DNA from: a bacterium
Lineage (GTDB): Bacteria; Armatimonadota; Fimbriimonadia; Fimbriimonadales; Fimbriimonadaceae
Assembly: GCA_027483535.1 (NCBI GenBank)
Contig: JAIXUN010000003.1
Coordinates: 496,001 to 560,000, forward strand
Reading direction: 5' to 3'
DNA length: 64,000 bases
Shown here: in pieces, positions 1 through 10,034 of the stretch
Layout of the letters: every line of letters starts with the position of its first letter
Numbering within the stretch: position 1 is the first letter of the stretch
The notes under the pieces: model-generated
Seen by the model: only the letters and a program-made list of their open reading frames with translations
What the model was told of the DNA's origin: nothing
The model's database searches: none
Made by a program: the position numbers and the translations under genes

Positions 1-71
1 CAGCGCAGAAGGCTGCGCGATGTCATTGGATAACTCGGAAATTTACTAGGATTGAAACTATCGACCTGACG

Positions 72-77
72 TATCAT
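72..77 (+). promoter_or_regulatory. possible -10 hexamer of the PEP-CTERM gene at 85
   Basis: TATCAT lies 7 nt before the ATG at 85. A GAGGG stretch also lies between them, so the transcript could be leaderless or have a very short leader. It is one example of a pattern seen before many starts here. Confidence 0.35.
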
Positions 78-84
78 TGAGGGC

Positions 85-897
85 ATGAAACGATGTTTTC
101 TTGCATTATCTTTGGGCGTTCTGGTCATCCCTTCGGCTCAAGCACAGTATTTGCGCGCAAGCGCAGTGACAACGATTTCGGACTCGGCGGGCGGAGCTTT
201 TCAGTCGCGCGAGCAAGATTGGATCATCCAAGGTAGCACCGAAAATCTGGTCCGGAGCGCATACGCATCGACCATTCACTCCATGGCCTCGTCCTCGTTT
301 ACGGCCGCTTTCGGTGTTCTAAAGGCCGACGTGGATGCTCAAACAAGCAACCCAGGCACAACCAACCACAACGCGTCTGGCAGAGGGACGTTCTTCCCCT
401 TCACCAACGGCGTTGGGGCCTCATTTAACGACAAACTCACCCTACTAGGCGCGGGACCCGTCCGGTTGCGGGTGAGCTACAACCTTCACAGCATCCTCAC
501 CGAATCTGGTGCCGGGGCCCTGGCGGAAAGTGCGTTAGACACCTTCGCCTATCCACTAGCGGGTGGCCTGGTGCGGACGTCGGCCATCATTCGCCACGAC
601 GGTCCTGGTGAGTTCCGATCAGCCGCGTCGTTCCTTATTGAGGGGACTGCAGGTTCGGAGTGGGGCCTTCAAGCCGATCTCTACGCATTCGCTTCGGTTT
701 TATCGAACACTCCAGGGTTTTCACGTGCCCGAACCGATGCGTTCCATACAGGTCTCATCACCATCGAAGCGCTTGAAGGAACCTTCACTTCCGCAAGCGG
801 CCACAACTACGTTGCCGCAGTTCCGGAACCCGCTTCTTTCGCGGTGCTTGGTGTAGGACTTCTCGCCTTCCGCAGAAAGAAGAAAGCTACTCTTTGA
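85..897 (+). CDS. PEP-CTERM sorting domain protein
   Basis: Secreted surface protein of 270 residues. An N-terminal signal peptide (about residues 1-20, ending SAQA) is followed by a Ser/Ala/Thr-rich body with no recognised enzymatic domain. The C-terminus has the tripartite sorting signal: VPEPASF, a hydrophobic stretch (AVLGVGLLAF) and a basic tail (RRKKK). In characterised systems this signal is processed by an exosortase/archaeosortase-type enzyme; none is encoded in this window. The start has GAGGG just upstream. The stop region overlaps by 11 bases the convergent DinB-like gene. The specific role of the body is unknown; it may be a matrix or surface protein. Confidence 0.85.
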   Translation: MKRCFLALSLGVLVIPSAQAQYLRASAVTTISDSAGGAFQSREQDWIIQGSTENLVRSAYASTIHSMASSSFTAAFGVLKADVDAQTSNPGTTNHNASGRGTFFPFTNGVGASFNDKLTLLGAGPVRLRVSYNLHSILTESGAGALAESALDTFAYPLAGGLVRTSAIIRHDGPGEFRSAASFLIEGTAGSEWGLQADLYAFASVLSNTPGFSRARTDAFHTGLITIEALEGTFTSASGHNYVAAVPEPASFAVLGVGLLAFRRKKKATL

Positions 898-1402
898 GTC
901 GCTTAATGTGATACTCCAGGTGTCCTTGGGAAACCTGGAGTATCTCTAGAGGTCCCAAAACTCCAAAAAGCGGGTGTCGGAAGACGCCTTGATCTGGGGT
1001 GTTCTCTCCAAGGAGCGCCATTATCTCGGCTCGTCTTGCCGACCAATGGGCGACCACATCGCTGTACACGAGATTGGATGGAGGGTTCAAACTGGGCACG
1101 GTCATCATTGGCCTTGGCTTTGCCGACATCGCGCGCAACATGCCTCGTCCGATCCAGTTCATCTTCGGCTTTTTCGCCGCGAACTTGGCACGATCGACCT
1201 TTTTAATGAAGCCGATGTACATCCCATCGGTGAGTGCCAAATGCTCGACGGCTTGTAATGGGGAAAACCCGTTTCGAGGTCCCGGACGATTCTGCGATTC
1301 GACGTCCATCGCCTTGATTTCGCTGAGCCAAGCGGCGATTTGTGCCTCGTAGGCCTCGTGAGCCTTTCGAACTTCCGGGTGCATCTCTGTATTGTGATAC
1401 AC
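887..1402 (-). CDS. DinB-like (DinB_2 type) putative metal-dependent protein
   Basis: A 171-residue cytoplasmic protein that resembles the DinB/YfiT four-helix superfamily. These proteins bind a metal through three histidines, and many are thiol-dependent transferases. Visible here are an early helix with VEHLALTD and a late HLEYHIKRL segment giving the HxxxH pair expected of the metal triad. The start used is the GTG at 1402, which has an AACAGT hexamer 6 nt upstream. An in-frame ATG six codons in (1384) is an alternative. It converges on the PEP-CTERM gene with an 11-base overlap. The substrate cannot be deduced. The family call is reasonable, the function unknown. Confidence 0.7.
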   Translation of the reverse strand: MYHNTEMHPEVRKAHEAYEAQIAAWLSEIKAMDVESQNRPGPRNGFSPLQAVEHLALTDGMYIGFIKKVDRAKFAAKKPKMNWIGRGMLRAMSAKPRPMMTVPSLNPPSNLVYSDVVAHWSARRAEIMALLGENTPDQGVFRHPLFGVLGPLEILQVSQGHLEYHIKRLKE

Positions 1403-1426
1403 CCGGAAACTGTTCCGAAGTTGCGC

Positions 1427-2485
1427 CTAGGGGACAGACGCGAGCGCGTTCTTAAGGATGTTGATGGAGTCGATGTTCTCGGGGTCGACTTGGTTCAACG
1501 CAGCCAAGTAGAGCGAGATGTAGTCGCCAAGGAAGACCAGCGAAAGCAGCTTCTCGAGCAACGTATCGCCTTTCGCGGAGACGGTCGTGAATTTGCACAC
1601 GCCTTCGATCAGACCTTCGGTGACCTCGGCGCGCTTCTTCATCTTCGCGCTCTCGTTGCCGTCGGTGAGAAGGATGCCGACAAACCCGGCGATTCCTTGC
1701 TCGTTGGCTTTGACCCATCCAAGAATCTCGTTGTGGTTCAGCTCGGGATAGGTGTTGTTGAGAACCAGGTTCTTCGAGTTCTCGTTGATCTGACCCTTCC
1801 ACCGGTTGGCAACCGCGCCTTGCCAGGAACCAAGAGCGTAAAGAACGCTGAGCTTGCCGAACATCTCGATCGCAAGATCCTTTGCAATCGCGTTGCTGCC
1901 CTCAACTGTCCACTCTTGGACGCAAGCGTCTAGCAACTGGAAGGCTTTCTCGAAGTCGTTCTTGGCGATGAGACCAAGGTTTTCGCAGGCGACGATGACC
2001 GGAATGAGCATGAAGCCCAAAGCCGTTCGTGGGGGCTGACCACCAGGCACCACATAAACCGGATAACCCGCTTCGTCTGCAAGTGCCTTCAGCTTTCCGC
2101 CGCTAGTGACACAAATGATCGTTGCGCCCGCTTTTTGAGCGTCTGCAAAGGCGGAGAGAGTCTCTTCCGTGTTGCCGGAGTAGCTGCTGCAGATCACCAC
2201 GCTCTTGCTATTCACGTAGCTCGGGAGGTGGTAGTCGCGATTCACCAAGAAGGGTGCCTTGCCCGTTTCTTCGAACAGCGCTCGGACAAAATCTCCACCT
2301 GCGGCAGACCCACCAAGACCGGTGAGGATCACAATGTTCGGCTCGAAACCAAGTGGTTCAAGACTCACTCCTAGACTGAGTGCATGTGCCTCTCGACACT
2401 GATTCGGGAAAGCATCGGTAAGAGTAAGCATGCCCTTGGGATCCAGGGCGGTGACGGCTGCGCGACTGTTCAGATCGATCGACAT
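1427..2485 (-). CDS. bifunctional phosphoglucose/phosphomannose isomerase (SIS domain)
   Basis: Interconverts glucose-6-P or mannose-6-P with fructose-6-P, feeding glycolysis and nucleotide-sugar synthesis. The 352-residue product has two SIS-type sugar-isomerase lobes. The first contains GLGGSAAGGDF and the phospho-sugar binding CSSYSGNTEETL. The C-terminal part carries ELNHNEILGW, a typical segment of the archaeal/bacterial Pgi/Pmi family, whose usual length is about 320-350. The start chosen is ATG 2485 (MSIDLN), because GGAGG sits 4 nt before it; an upstream in-frame start at 2503 lies within the leader and lacks such a site. The leader contains an attenuator-like structure. GDP-mannose dehydratase is encoded far downstream at 59 kb, so mannose-6-P use is plausible. 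Confidence 0.88.
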   Translation of the reverse strand: MSIDLNSRAAVTALDPKGMLTLTDAFPNQCREAHALSLGVSLEPLGFEPNIVILTGLGGSAAGGDFVRALFEETGKAPFLVNRDYHLPSYVNSKSVVICSSYSGNTEETLSAFADAQKAGATIICVTSGGKLKALADEAGYPVYVVPGGQPPRTALGFMLIPVIVACENLGLIAKNDFEKAFQLLDACVQEWTVEGSNAIAKDLAIEMFGKLSVLYALGSWQGAVANRWKGQINENSKNLVLNNTYPELNHNEILGWVKANEQGIAGFVGILLTDGNESAKMKKRAEVTEGLIEGVCKFTTVSAKGDTLLEKLLSLVFLGDYISLYLAALNQVDPENIDSINILKNALASVP

Positions 2486-2495
2486 GAGGCCTCCA

Positions 2496-2566
2496 AAAAT
2501 CAAAACGACGGTCCGGGTTTCCAGACCGTCGGCGTTGACGTCTCTTCATGTTACCGGTCGACGGCC
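2496..2566 (-). promoter_or_regulatory. attenuator-like leader of the isomerase gene
   Basis: On the minus strand a hairpin (arms 2521-2531 and 2506-2516, 10 pairs and one mismatch, loop 2517-2520) is followed by the T-rich tract TTTTGATTTTT and then directly by the GGAGG ribosome site. That is a terminator placed in a 5' leader. Upstream, minus-strand GGCCGTCG (2559-2566) can pair with CGACGGTC, the 5' arm of the terminator, as an antiterminator of 8 pairs with one G-U. The ligand or trigger is unknown. The remaining intergenic DNA up to 2762 shows no gene. Confidence 0.45.
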
Positions 2567-2762
2567 GGTTTCAAGGTTTTTCGCGATCTGTGTTAACGTC
2601 CCGGGCGAATGTGGAACCAGAGGAATGGAGAGCGAGGTTGCGTGTCGGATAGGTTGCTGGGGGTTCGATTAGTGCCACTGCGAATGGGCTTATGGGTCAT
2701 TCGTCAATTTCTGGTCGGTATCCCGCATCGTTTCGTCTTGGCACCTCGATTAGGGGGCTTCG

Positions 2763-4880
2763 ATGGTTAACCACGATCTTGCCTCGGTGGCTGCTCAGAT
2801 CGGCCTTCCGGTCATGGTGACCGGCCCAGATCGCAAGATTGTTTGGGTAAACGAATCGTTTACCGAGACCACTGGATTCACCCTTGAAGAAGTTGCGGGT
2901 CAATCTCCGGGAGCGCTCTTACAGTGCGAACAAACGGATCAGGCAACCGTCGCAAAAATGCGCGAAGCGATGCGAGCGGGTGAGTCGATTCGGCTTGAGG
3001 TTCTGAACCGCCGGAAAGACGGCTCGCAGTTCTGGGTGGACCTCGCGATCTCGCCCTACTTCAACGCCGATGGCGCCCTCCTTGGCTTCATTGGCATCCA
3101 GGCCGACATTACCGATCACGTTTCGGTTCGACGTCAACTAGTTCGAACAGAAAACATGCTTCAGCAGGCAACACGCCTTGCGAAGGTGGGTGGCTGGGAA
3201 CTCTCACTCGCTTCCGCTGAAGTGCATTGGACGGCACAGACCTACGCGATCTTCGAGCTCGACCCGTCTATCCCCGTAGACCTTGAACTCGCCAAATCGT
3301 TCTACACGCCCGAGTCTTTGGCGATCATCGAAGCCGCAATTGCCCGAACCGTAGAAACGGGTCTTCCGTACAGCGTGGAAACCGAGGTTCGAACGGCACG
3401 TGGCGTCGTGCGATGGATCAGGAGCCTTGGCGCTCCTCAGTACGTGGATGGAGAGCTGGTCTCGTTGTTTGGGTCGGTTCAAGACATCACCGACAAAGTC
3501 CAACTCGAGCGAGCCCTTCGGCGAGCGGCTCACACGGATGCGCTCACCGGACTCCCGAATCGTCTGGAACTGCTGGAGATCTTGCGGACAGCCATCAAAT
3601 CGACGCGCGAAAAGCCAGACCATCTGTTCGCGGTGCTCTTCTTGGACTTCGACCGATTCAAGACGATCAACGACTCGCTGGGGCATTCTGCTGGTGACGA
3701 TCTTCTGATCGAAATTTCGAAACGACTTCAGAATGGCCTTCGTGCTCAAGACTCGCTCTACCGAAGGCAAGCGAGTAAAGTGCGCTGCCATAGCTCGGCA
3801 AGTCGAATAGGCGGTGACGAGTTTGTCGTGGTGCTAGACGGCATTCCCGATGCAGCCGCGGCCGAATCCATTGCGGGCAGGTTGCTCAAAGCCCTTGCCC
3901 ACCCGTACAAGATCAAGGGTCAGTTCGTGACCTCTTCGGTAAGCATTGGGCTCGTCATTGGCGATCATTCGACAACTGACGCGGAAACCGTTCTTCGCGA
4001 CGCCGACATTGCCATGTATGAGGCAAAGAACTCCGGTCGGGGTCGATACTGTTTGTTCACCGACTCGATGCACCACCGCGTTCGAGACCGGATGGACACC
4101 GAAATGTCCCTGATTCGCGCTCTTGAGCGTCGCGAGTTTGAGCTTCGCTACCAGCCAATCGTCGCCATCAGCGACGGGTCTCTGCAAAGCGTAGAGGCGC
4201 TGATCCGCTGGAATCATCCCACCAGGGGCCTGGTTTCTCCTGCCGAGTTCATCCCCATTGCCGAGGAGACCGGGCTGATCATTCCTATTGGCAAATGGGT
4301 TCTAGAAGAAGCATGTCGTCAGCTTGTGAGCTGGGACAAACTGCTCGGCGATCGGTCCCCGAAGACAATCTCAGTGAACGTCGCTCGCCAGCAACTGCTC
4401 GACGATGGGTTCATGCGTCATCTGGACGAGGCTCTGCGACTCTCGAAAATCGCTCCGGAACGGATTCATTGCGAGGTCACGGAGACGGGCATGATGTTTG
4501 ATGGCGAGGCGGCTCGTGCCGTTCTGAGACGCTTGCGCGACATGGGCGTGCGCGTTTCTCTAGACGACTTTGGCACCGGGCACTCGTCGTTGAGTTGCTT
4601 GCATGAGTGGCCGCTCGACGTTGTCAAGATCGACCGCTCGTTTGTTTCCAATCTTGTGGAGAGCCCGAAGTCGCAAGCATTGGTCAAGGCGATCCTGAGC
4701 ATTGCCCGCGAGTTCGGAATGACGGCAGTGGCGGAGGGCATTGAAACCCAGGCGCAACTGGATCTCCTCTCCAGCTTTGGTTGCACCCGCGCTCAGGGTT
4801 ACGTCTTCAGCAAGCCGTTGAGCGCGGAAGAACTGCCCCTTTATGTCTCGGGCGTCTCGGTTGCATCCCGGGTGGCTTAA
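2763..4880 (+). CDS. PAS-PAS-GGDEF-EAL c-di-GMP turnover protein
   Basis: Predicted cytosolic c-di-GMP signalling enzyme of 705 residues with no membrane segment. Order: PAS with PAC (about 1-120), second PAS/PAC (about 130-245), GGDEF (about 255-440), EAL (about 450-695). The first PAS resembles LOV domains but has GQSPGALLQ where LOV has GxNCRFLQ, so the flavin-reactive Cys is absent. The A-site is intact (IGGDEF), but about 15 extra residues (around YRRQASKVRCHSSA) precede it, where an inhibitory RxxD would lie. The EAL domain keeps EALIRW, SVNVA, VTETG, LDDFGTGHSS, VKIDRS and AEGIET, so phosphodiesterase activity is likely. A GGGGG run 7 nt upstream supports the ATG at 2763. It could act as a cyclase, a phosphodiesterase, or both. 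Confidence 0.93.
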   Translation: MVNHDLASVAAQIGLPVMVTGPDRKIVWVNESFTETTGFTLEEVAGQSPGALLQCEQTDQATVAKMREAMRAGESIRLEVLNRRKDGSQFWVDLAISPYFNADGALLGFIGIQADITDHVSVRRQLVRTENMLQQATRLAKVGGWELSLASAEVHWTAQTYAIFELDPSIPVDLELAKSFYTPESLAIIEAAIARTVETGLPYSVETEVRTARGVVRWIRSLGAPQYVDGELVSLFGSVQDITDKVQLERALRRAAHTDALTGLPNRLELLEILRTAIKSTREKPDHLFAVLFLDFDRFKTINDSLGHSAGDDLLIEISKRLQNGLRAQDSLYRRQASKVRCHSSASRIGGDEFVVVLDGIPDAAAAESIAGRLLKALAHPYKIKGQFVTSSVSIGLVIGDHSTTDAETVLRDADIAMYEAKNSGRGRYCLFTDSMHHRVRDRMDTEMSLIRALERREFELRYQPIVAISDGSLQSVEALIRWNHPTRGLVSPAEFIPIAEETGLIIPIGKWVLEEACRQLVSWDKLLGDRSPKTISVNVARQQLLDDGFMRHLDEALRLSKIAPERIHCEVTETGMMFDGEAARAVLRRLRDMGVRVSLDDFGTGHSSLSCLHEWPLDVVKIDRSFVSNLVESPKSQALVKAILSIAREFGMTAVAEGIETQAQLDLLSSFGCTRAQGYVFSKPLSAEELPLYVSGVSVASRVA

Positions 4881-4947
4881 CGCGTTTTTCCAAATTTGGG
4901 GACACGAGGGACCGTGATTTTGGATCGCGCAAAACTCATTCGAAGTT

Positions 4948-4953
4948 CATACT
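4948..4953 (+). promoter_or_regulatory. -10 hexamer, probable leaderless promoter of the ChaN-like gene
   Basis: CATACT is followed by exactly 6 nt and the ATG at 4960. No Shine-Dalgarno sequence is present between them. Confidence 0.45.
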
Positions 4954-4959
4954 GAGTTC

Positions 4960-5898
4960 ATGACAACAGCATTTGTGACCGGGACTCTTCTGGCGATCTC
5001 CGCCATGGGACAGACCGGAGGATCCGAGGCCCAGGTTTTGAACCCGAACAATCTGCCGATCGGCAAGAAAGGGACCCTCCAAGCTCCGGTCGGCAAGGTG
5101 ATTGAGACCGGTTCTGGGAAAGAGGTTGGAGTGGATGCGGTTGTGGAGGCATGCAAAGGGAAGTCGTTCCTTTTCCTTGGCGAGAATCACGCCACCATGC
5201 CGCACCAACAAATGCAAGCCGACCTGATCTTGGGTTTGGTGAAGGCGGGTCGAAAGGTGATCGTCGGGCTAGAGATGTACACCCGACCCAAGCAAGACTT
5301 TCTTGATGCTTGGGTGGCAGGAAAGCTGACCGAAGAAGAGTTTTTGACCCAAAGCGAATGGAAGTCGCAGTGGGGATTCCCGTACGAGTTTTACAAACCC
5401 GTGTTCGAGGCGGCTCGAAACACGAAATCGGCGATGGTCGCCTTGAACGTTCCCCGAGATTGGGTGCGCACCACCTCTCGAAACGGGTTTGACGCGCTGC
5501 CGACTTCGGTTCGGTTGCAGTTACCGTCTTCTCTGGACCTCACGAACAAGAACCACCGCATGGTGTTCGATTCGTTGATGGGAGGTCACTCGATGGGGCC
5601 CGCAGCAACTATGGACAAGATCTACTCGTCGCAAGTGCTTTGGGATGAGGGGATGGCGGATAGCGCGGTCAAATATTGGAACCTCGCCCCGCGAGGCCCG
5701 AGCACCATCTTTGTGGTCATCGCGGGATCGGGCCACATCATGTACGGGCAGGGAATCAACTACCGTCTCGCCAAGCGTGGATTCAAAAACGGGGTGACGG
5801 TGGTGATGAGTCAGGCCGAAAAGGATGAGACGATTTCGAAGGGAATCGGCGAGTTCTTCTATCTGACGAAGTTCGATCCGAAACCCGCTTCGAAATAA
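4960..5898 (+). CDS. ChaN-like (DUF399) putative haem-binding uptake protein
   Basis: Exported protein of 312 residues resembling ChaN, a haem/iron-associated lipoprotein family with an EreA/TIKI-like fold. A short signal sequence (about residues 1-18, ending AISAMG) lacks a lipobox Cys, so this copy is probably not a lipoprotein. Family landmarks are FLGENHATMPHQ (the E and H of the conserved GExH-type motif), GLEMYTRPKQDFLDAW and the C-terminal VVIAGSGHIMYGQGI with its G-x-GH. Start: ATG 4960, apparently leaderless. A terminator hairpin follows at 5916. It stands alone between the GGDEF-EAL gene and gyrB. Iron or haem handling is inferred from the family only. Confidence 0.8.
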   Translation: MTTAFVTGTLLAISAMGQTGGSEAQVLNPNNLPIGKKGTLQAPVGKVIETGSGKEVGVDAVVEACKGKSFLFLGENHATMPHQQMQADLILGLVKAGRKVIVGLEMYTRPKQDFLDAWVAGKLTEEEFLTQSEWKSQWGFPYEFYKPVFEAARNTKSAMVALNVPRDWVRTTSRNGFDALPTSVRLQLPSSLDLTNKNHRMVFDSLMGGHSMGPAATMDKIYSSQVLWDEGMADSAVKYWNLAPRGPSTIFVVIAGSGHIMYGQGINYRLAKRGFKNGVTVVMSQAEKDETISKGIGEFFYLTKFDPKPASK

Positions 5899-5915
5899 TC
5901 TGGTGATCTGGAAAA

Positions 5916-5943
5916 GGCTCCTCGGAAGGCGAGGGGCTTTTTA
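5916..5943 (+). terminator. intrinsic terminator after the ChaN-like gene
   Basis: An 8-pair stem (5917-5924 with 5930-5937, one G-T pair), loop GAAGG, followed by TTTTTA. Confidence 0.8.
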
Positions 5944-5985
5944 GGTTCAAATACGGGGCTTCGGGTATCCTGATACACTCTGTAA

Positions 5986-8151
<2,166 letters not shown>

Positions 8152-8184
8152 ACGGGGCTGCCCCAGAACACTGGGTGTAGTGAT

Positions 8185-8222
8185 AAAAAAGGACGTGACT
8201 CTGAACCGAGCACGTCCTTTGC
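8185..8222 (+). terminator. intrinsic terminator after gyrB
   Basis: Stem GGACGTG (8191-8197) with CACGTCC (8211-8217), flanked by AAAAAA upstream and TTT downstream. It could work in both directions. Confidence 0.75.
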
Positions 8223-8349
8223 TCGTTTTGACGGGCGTTTTTTATCGAATTCAGATTCAATGATCTGAGTAAACGGTTCTCTGTCCTGAATCCTTATGAC
8301 AGGAACTTCACGACCCGCGACGTTGCCTTGAACGCTGAATCATTACAGC

Positions 8350-9504
8350 GTGCAATTCCCAAACGTCGACCCCATTCCAATACCGGCGCCCGTTTGGTTA
8401 ATGAAGACTTTGAGTCTGTTGACCTTGGCGCTGCACTTCACGGCGGTCATGCTGCTTGTCGGCAGCCTATTGGCGGTTACGTGGTGGAGCCTTTCGGGGC
8501 GGTTGCGCAAGAACGCGACAGAGCTATCTTCTGCCCACGTTCTTGCAAGACGCCTTCCGACGCTCATGACCTACGTGATCAACTTAGGCGTCCCGCCCTT
8601 GTTGTTTGCGCAAGTCCTTTACGGACGCGCCATTTACACCAGCAGCGTGCTCATTGCCGCAAGCTGGATTTCGGTGATTGCGATGCTCATCGTCGCCTAT
8701 CGCCTTCTGTACATCATCCCAGACCGCTTGCAAGCAGGAAAGAGCGCTTTTCTTCCTGCGGTTGTCGCGTTCCTGTTGGTCTTAGGTGTCGGCCGCATTT
8801 ACTCGTTGAACATGACGCTCATGCTTCGACCGGAAGTGTGGCAGTCCATGTATGCAGCGTCGGATCAAGGCATTGCCCCGGTTCCGGCTGACCCGACGAT
8901 TACTTACCGATGGCTTTTCGTGATGTTCGGCGGAGTCATTTTTGGGGGAGCATGGATGCTTCTTCTGGCAAACATGAAGCATCTGGAATCGGATGTGGTC
9001 GCAAAGCTCCGAAAGACGGGCGTCGCCTTCGTCGTTGCAGGCGCGATTCCCCAACTGTTCTTCGCCTATCAAACACGGGCCGCTCAAGACGCGAAGACGC
9101 TTGAGACCCTGGCGAGCTACCCGATCGCAATGACGGGCGGCTACATCTACCTCCTCACCACCCTGGCGGTTGCGGGCCTGACCCTGGCGATGTTTAAGAA
9201 GGCTTCTCTTGGTCTTGCGATTGCCAACGTTGTCGCCGGATTCCTTCAGGTGACGGGAATGACCCTCTACCGAGACGGACTCCGCGACGCCGTTTTTGCC
9301 CAGAAAGGCTTTAGCGTCTTCGAGCGCACCGAAGTCTCCAACTGGAGCGTGATCGCGATCTTCTTAGTCCTGTTCGTGATCGGACTGGCGCTGGTGTTCT
9401 GGCTGGCAATGGTGATGAAGGGAGCAAAGCCGCTCGACGAATCCGTTCCGGTTGAGCCCGTTTCCCCTGATCGCATTTCCACCGATAAGGCGGTGCTCGC
9501 ATGA
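8350..9504 (+). CDS. polytopic membrane protein related to cytochrome bd subunit I (second, CydA-prime-like subunit)
   Basis: A 384-residue inner-membrane protein with about nine transmembrane segments, first gene of a respiratory cluster. Layout and several motifs parallel the CydA-like gene at 11124: a His in the first helix (LALHFTAVMLL), a central helix pair, and a C-terminal TGMTLYRDGLRD that aligns with TGSTEYAREAIRK there. It lacks the paired Glu residues of CydA helix III and other typical haem ligands, so it is probably a structural or degenerate partner, comparable in concept to CydA-prime of archaeal CydAA-prime oxidases. The start used is GTG 8350 (AATCAT 6 nt upstream). ATG 8401 is an alternative. 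The stop overlaps the Rieske start by 4 bases (ATGA). The homology statement is from visual comparison. Confidence 0.6.
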   Translation: MQFPNVDPIPIPAPVWLMKTLSLLTLALHFTAVMLLVGSLLAVTWWSLSGRLRKNATELSSAHVLARRLPTLMTYVINLGVPPLLFAQVLYGRAIYTSSVLIAASWISVIAMLIVAYRLLYIIPDRLQAGKSAFLPAVVAFLLVLGVGRIYSLNMTLMLRPEVWQSMYAASDQGIAPVPADPTITYRWLFVMFGGVIFGGAWMLLLANMKHLESDVVAKLRKTGVAFVVAGAIPQLFFAYQTRAAQDAKTLETLASYPIAMTGGYIYLLTTLAVAGLTLAMFKKASLGLAIANVVAGFLQVTGMTLYRDGLRDAVFAQKGFSVFERTEVSNWSVIAIFLVLFVIGLALVFWLAMVMKGAKPLDESVPVEPVSPDRISTDKAVLA

Positions 9505-10019
9505 GTGATGCAGTGAACACAGAAACAATTCCTCTCAACGTCAATACCGAACCCGTTGAGGTTGAAAACGACGAACACGGAGTTTCTCGCCGAGAGTTGG
9601 TGATGAAAGGCGTGATCGGCGGAGTCTGCCTCGCCTACACGGCAGCGGTCGGGTACCCGGTCTATCGCTATCTCAACTCGCCCGTCGAAAAGGCGGCCAG
9701 CGTGGCAGCGGTGAAGGAAGTGACCCTCGACGGCGCGGACACTCTCCCCATCGGAACCGCCATGGTCTTCAAGTTCGGAACCCACCCCGCGCTCCTCATC
9801 CACCACGATGACGGCTCTTGGGTGGCTCTCGATGCGGTTTGTACCCACCTTGGCTGTACGGTGCAGTACGACAAGGGTCAAAAGAAGATCACATGCGCTT
9901 GTCATGGCGGCGTTTTCGACGCCAAGACGGGCAAGAACATCGCCGGACCTCCTCCGAAGCCGCTCCCTGTGTACGCGGTGAAGGTGGAGAAAGGCAAGGT
10001 CCAGGTGACCAGGGCCTAA
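9501..10019 (+). CDS. Rieske iron-sulfur protein
   Basis: [2Fe-2S] subunit of a cytochrome bc/b6f-type quinol oxidoreductase, 172 residues, anchored in the inner membrane and facing the periplasm. An N-terminal SRREL motif followed by a hydrophobic helix (VIGGVCLAYTAAVGYPVY) fits a Tat-exported, uncleaved anchor. Cluster ligands are in CTHLGC and CACHGG, giving both Cys-x-His and Cys-x-x-His pairs and the two disulfide cysteines. A short FDAKTGKNIAGPPPKPL tail completes the fold. It is translationally coupled to the upstream gene and followed after 15 bases by cytochrome b. Confidence 0.93.
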   Translation: MSDAVNTETIPLNVNTEPVEVENDEHGVSRRELVMKGVIGGVCLAYTAAVGYPVYRYLNSPVEKAASVAAVKEVTLDGADTLPIGTAMVFKFGTHPALLIHHDDGSWVALDAVCTHLGCTVQYDKGQKKITCACHGGVFDAKTGKNIAGPPPKPLPVYAVKVEKGKVQVTRA

Positions 10020-10034
10020 GGGCCAGAGACCATC

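Noticed and set aside
2655-2690. A GGGTTCGATT string suggesting a tRNA end before the GGDEF-EAL gene
   Set aside because: Flanking bases do not pair as a T-arm and no other arm is visible.
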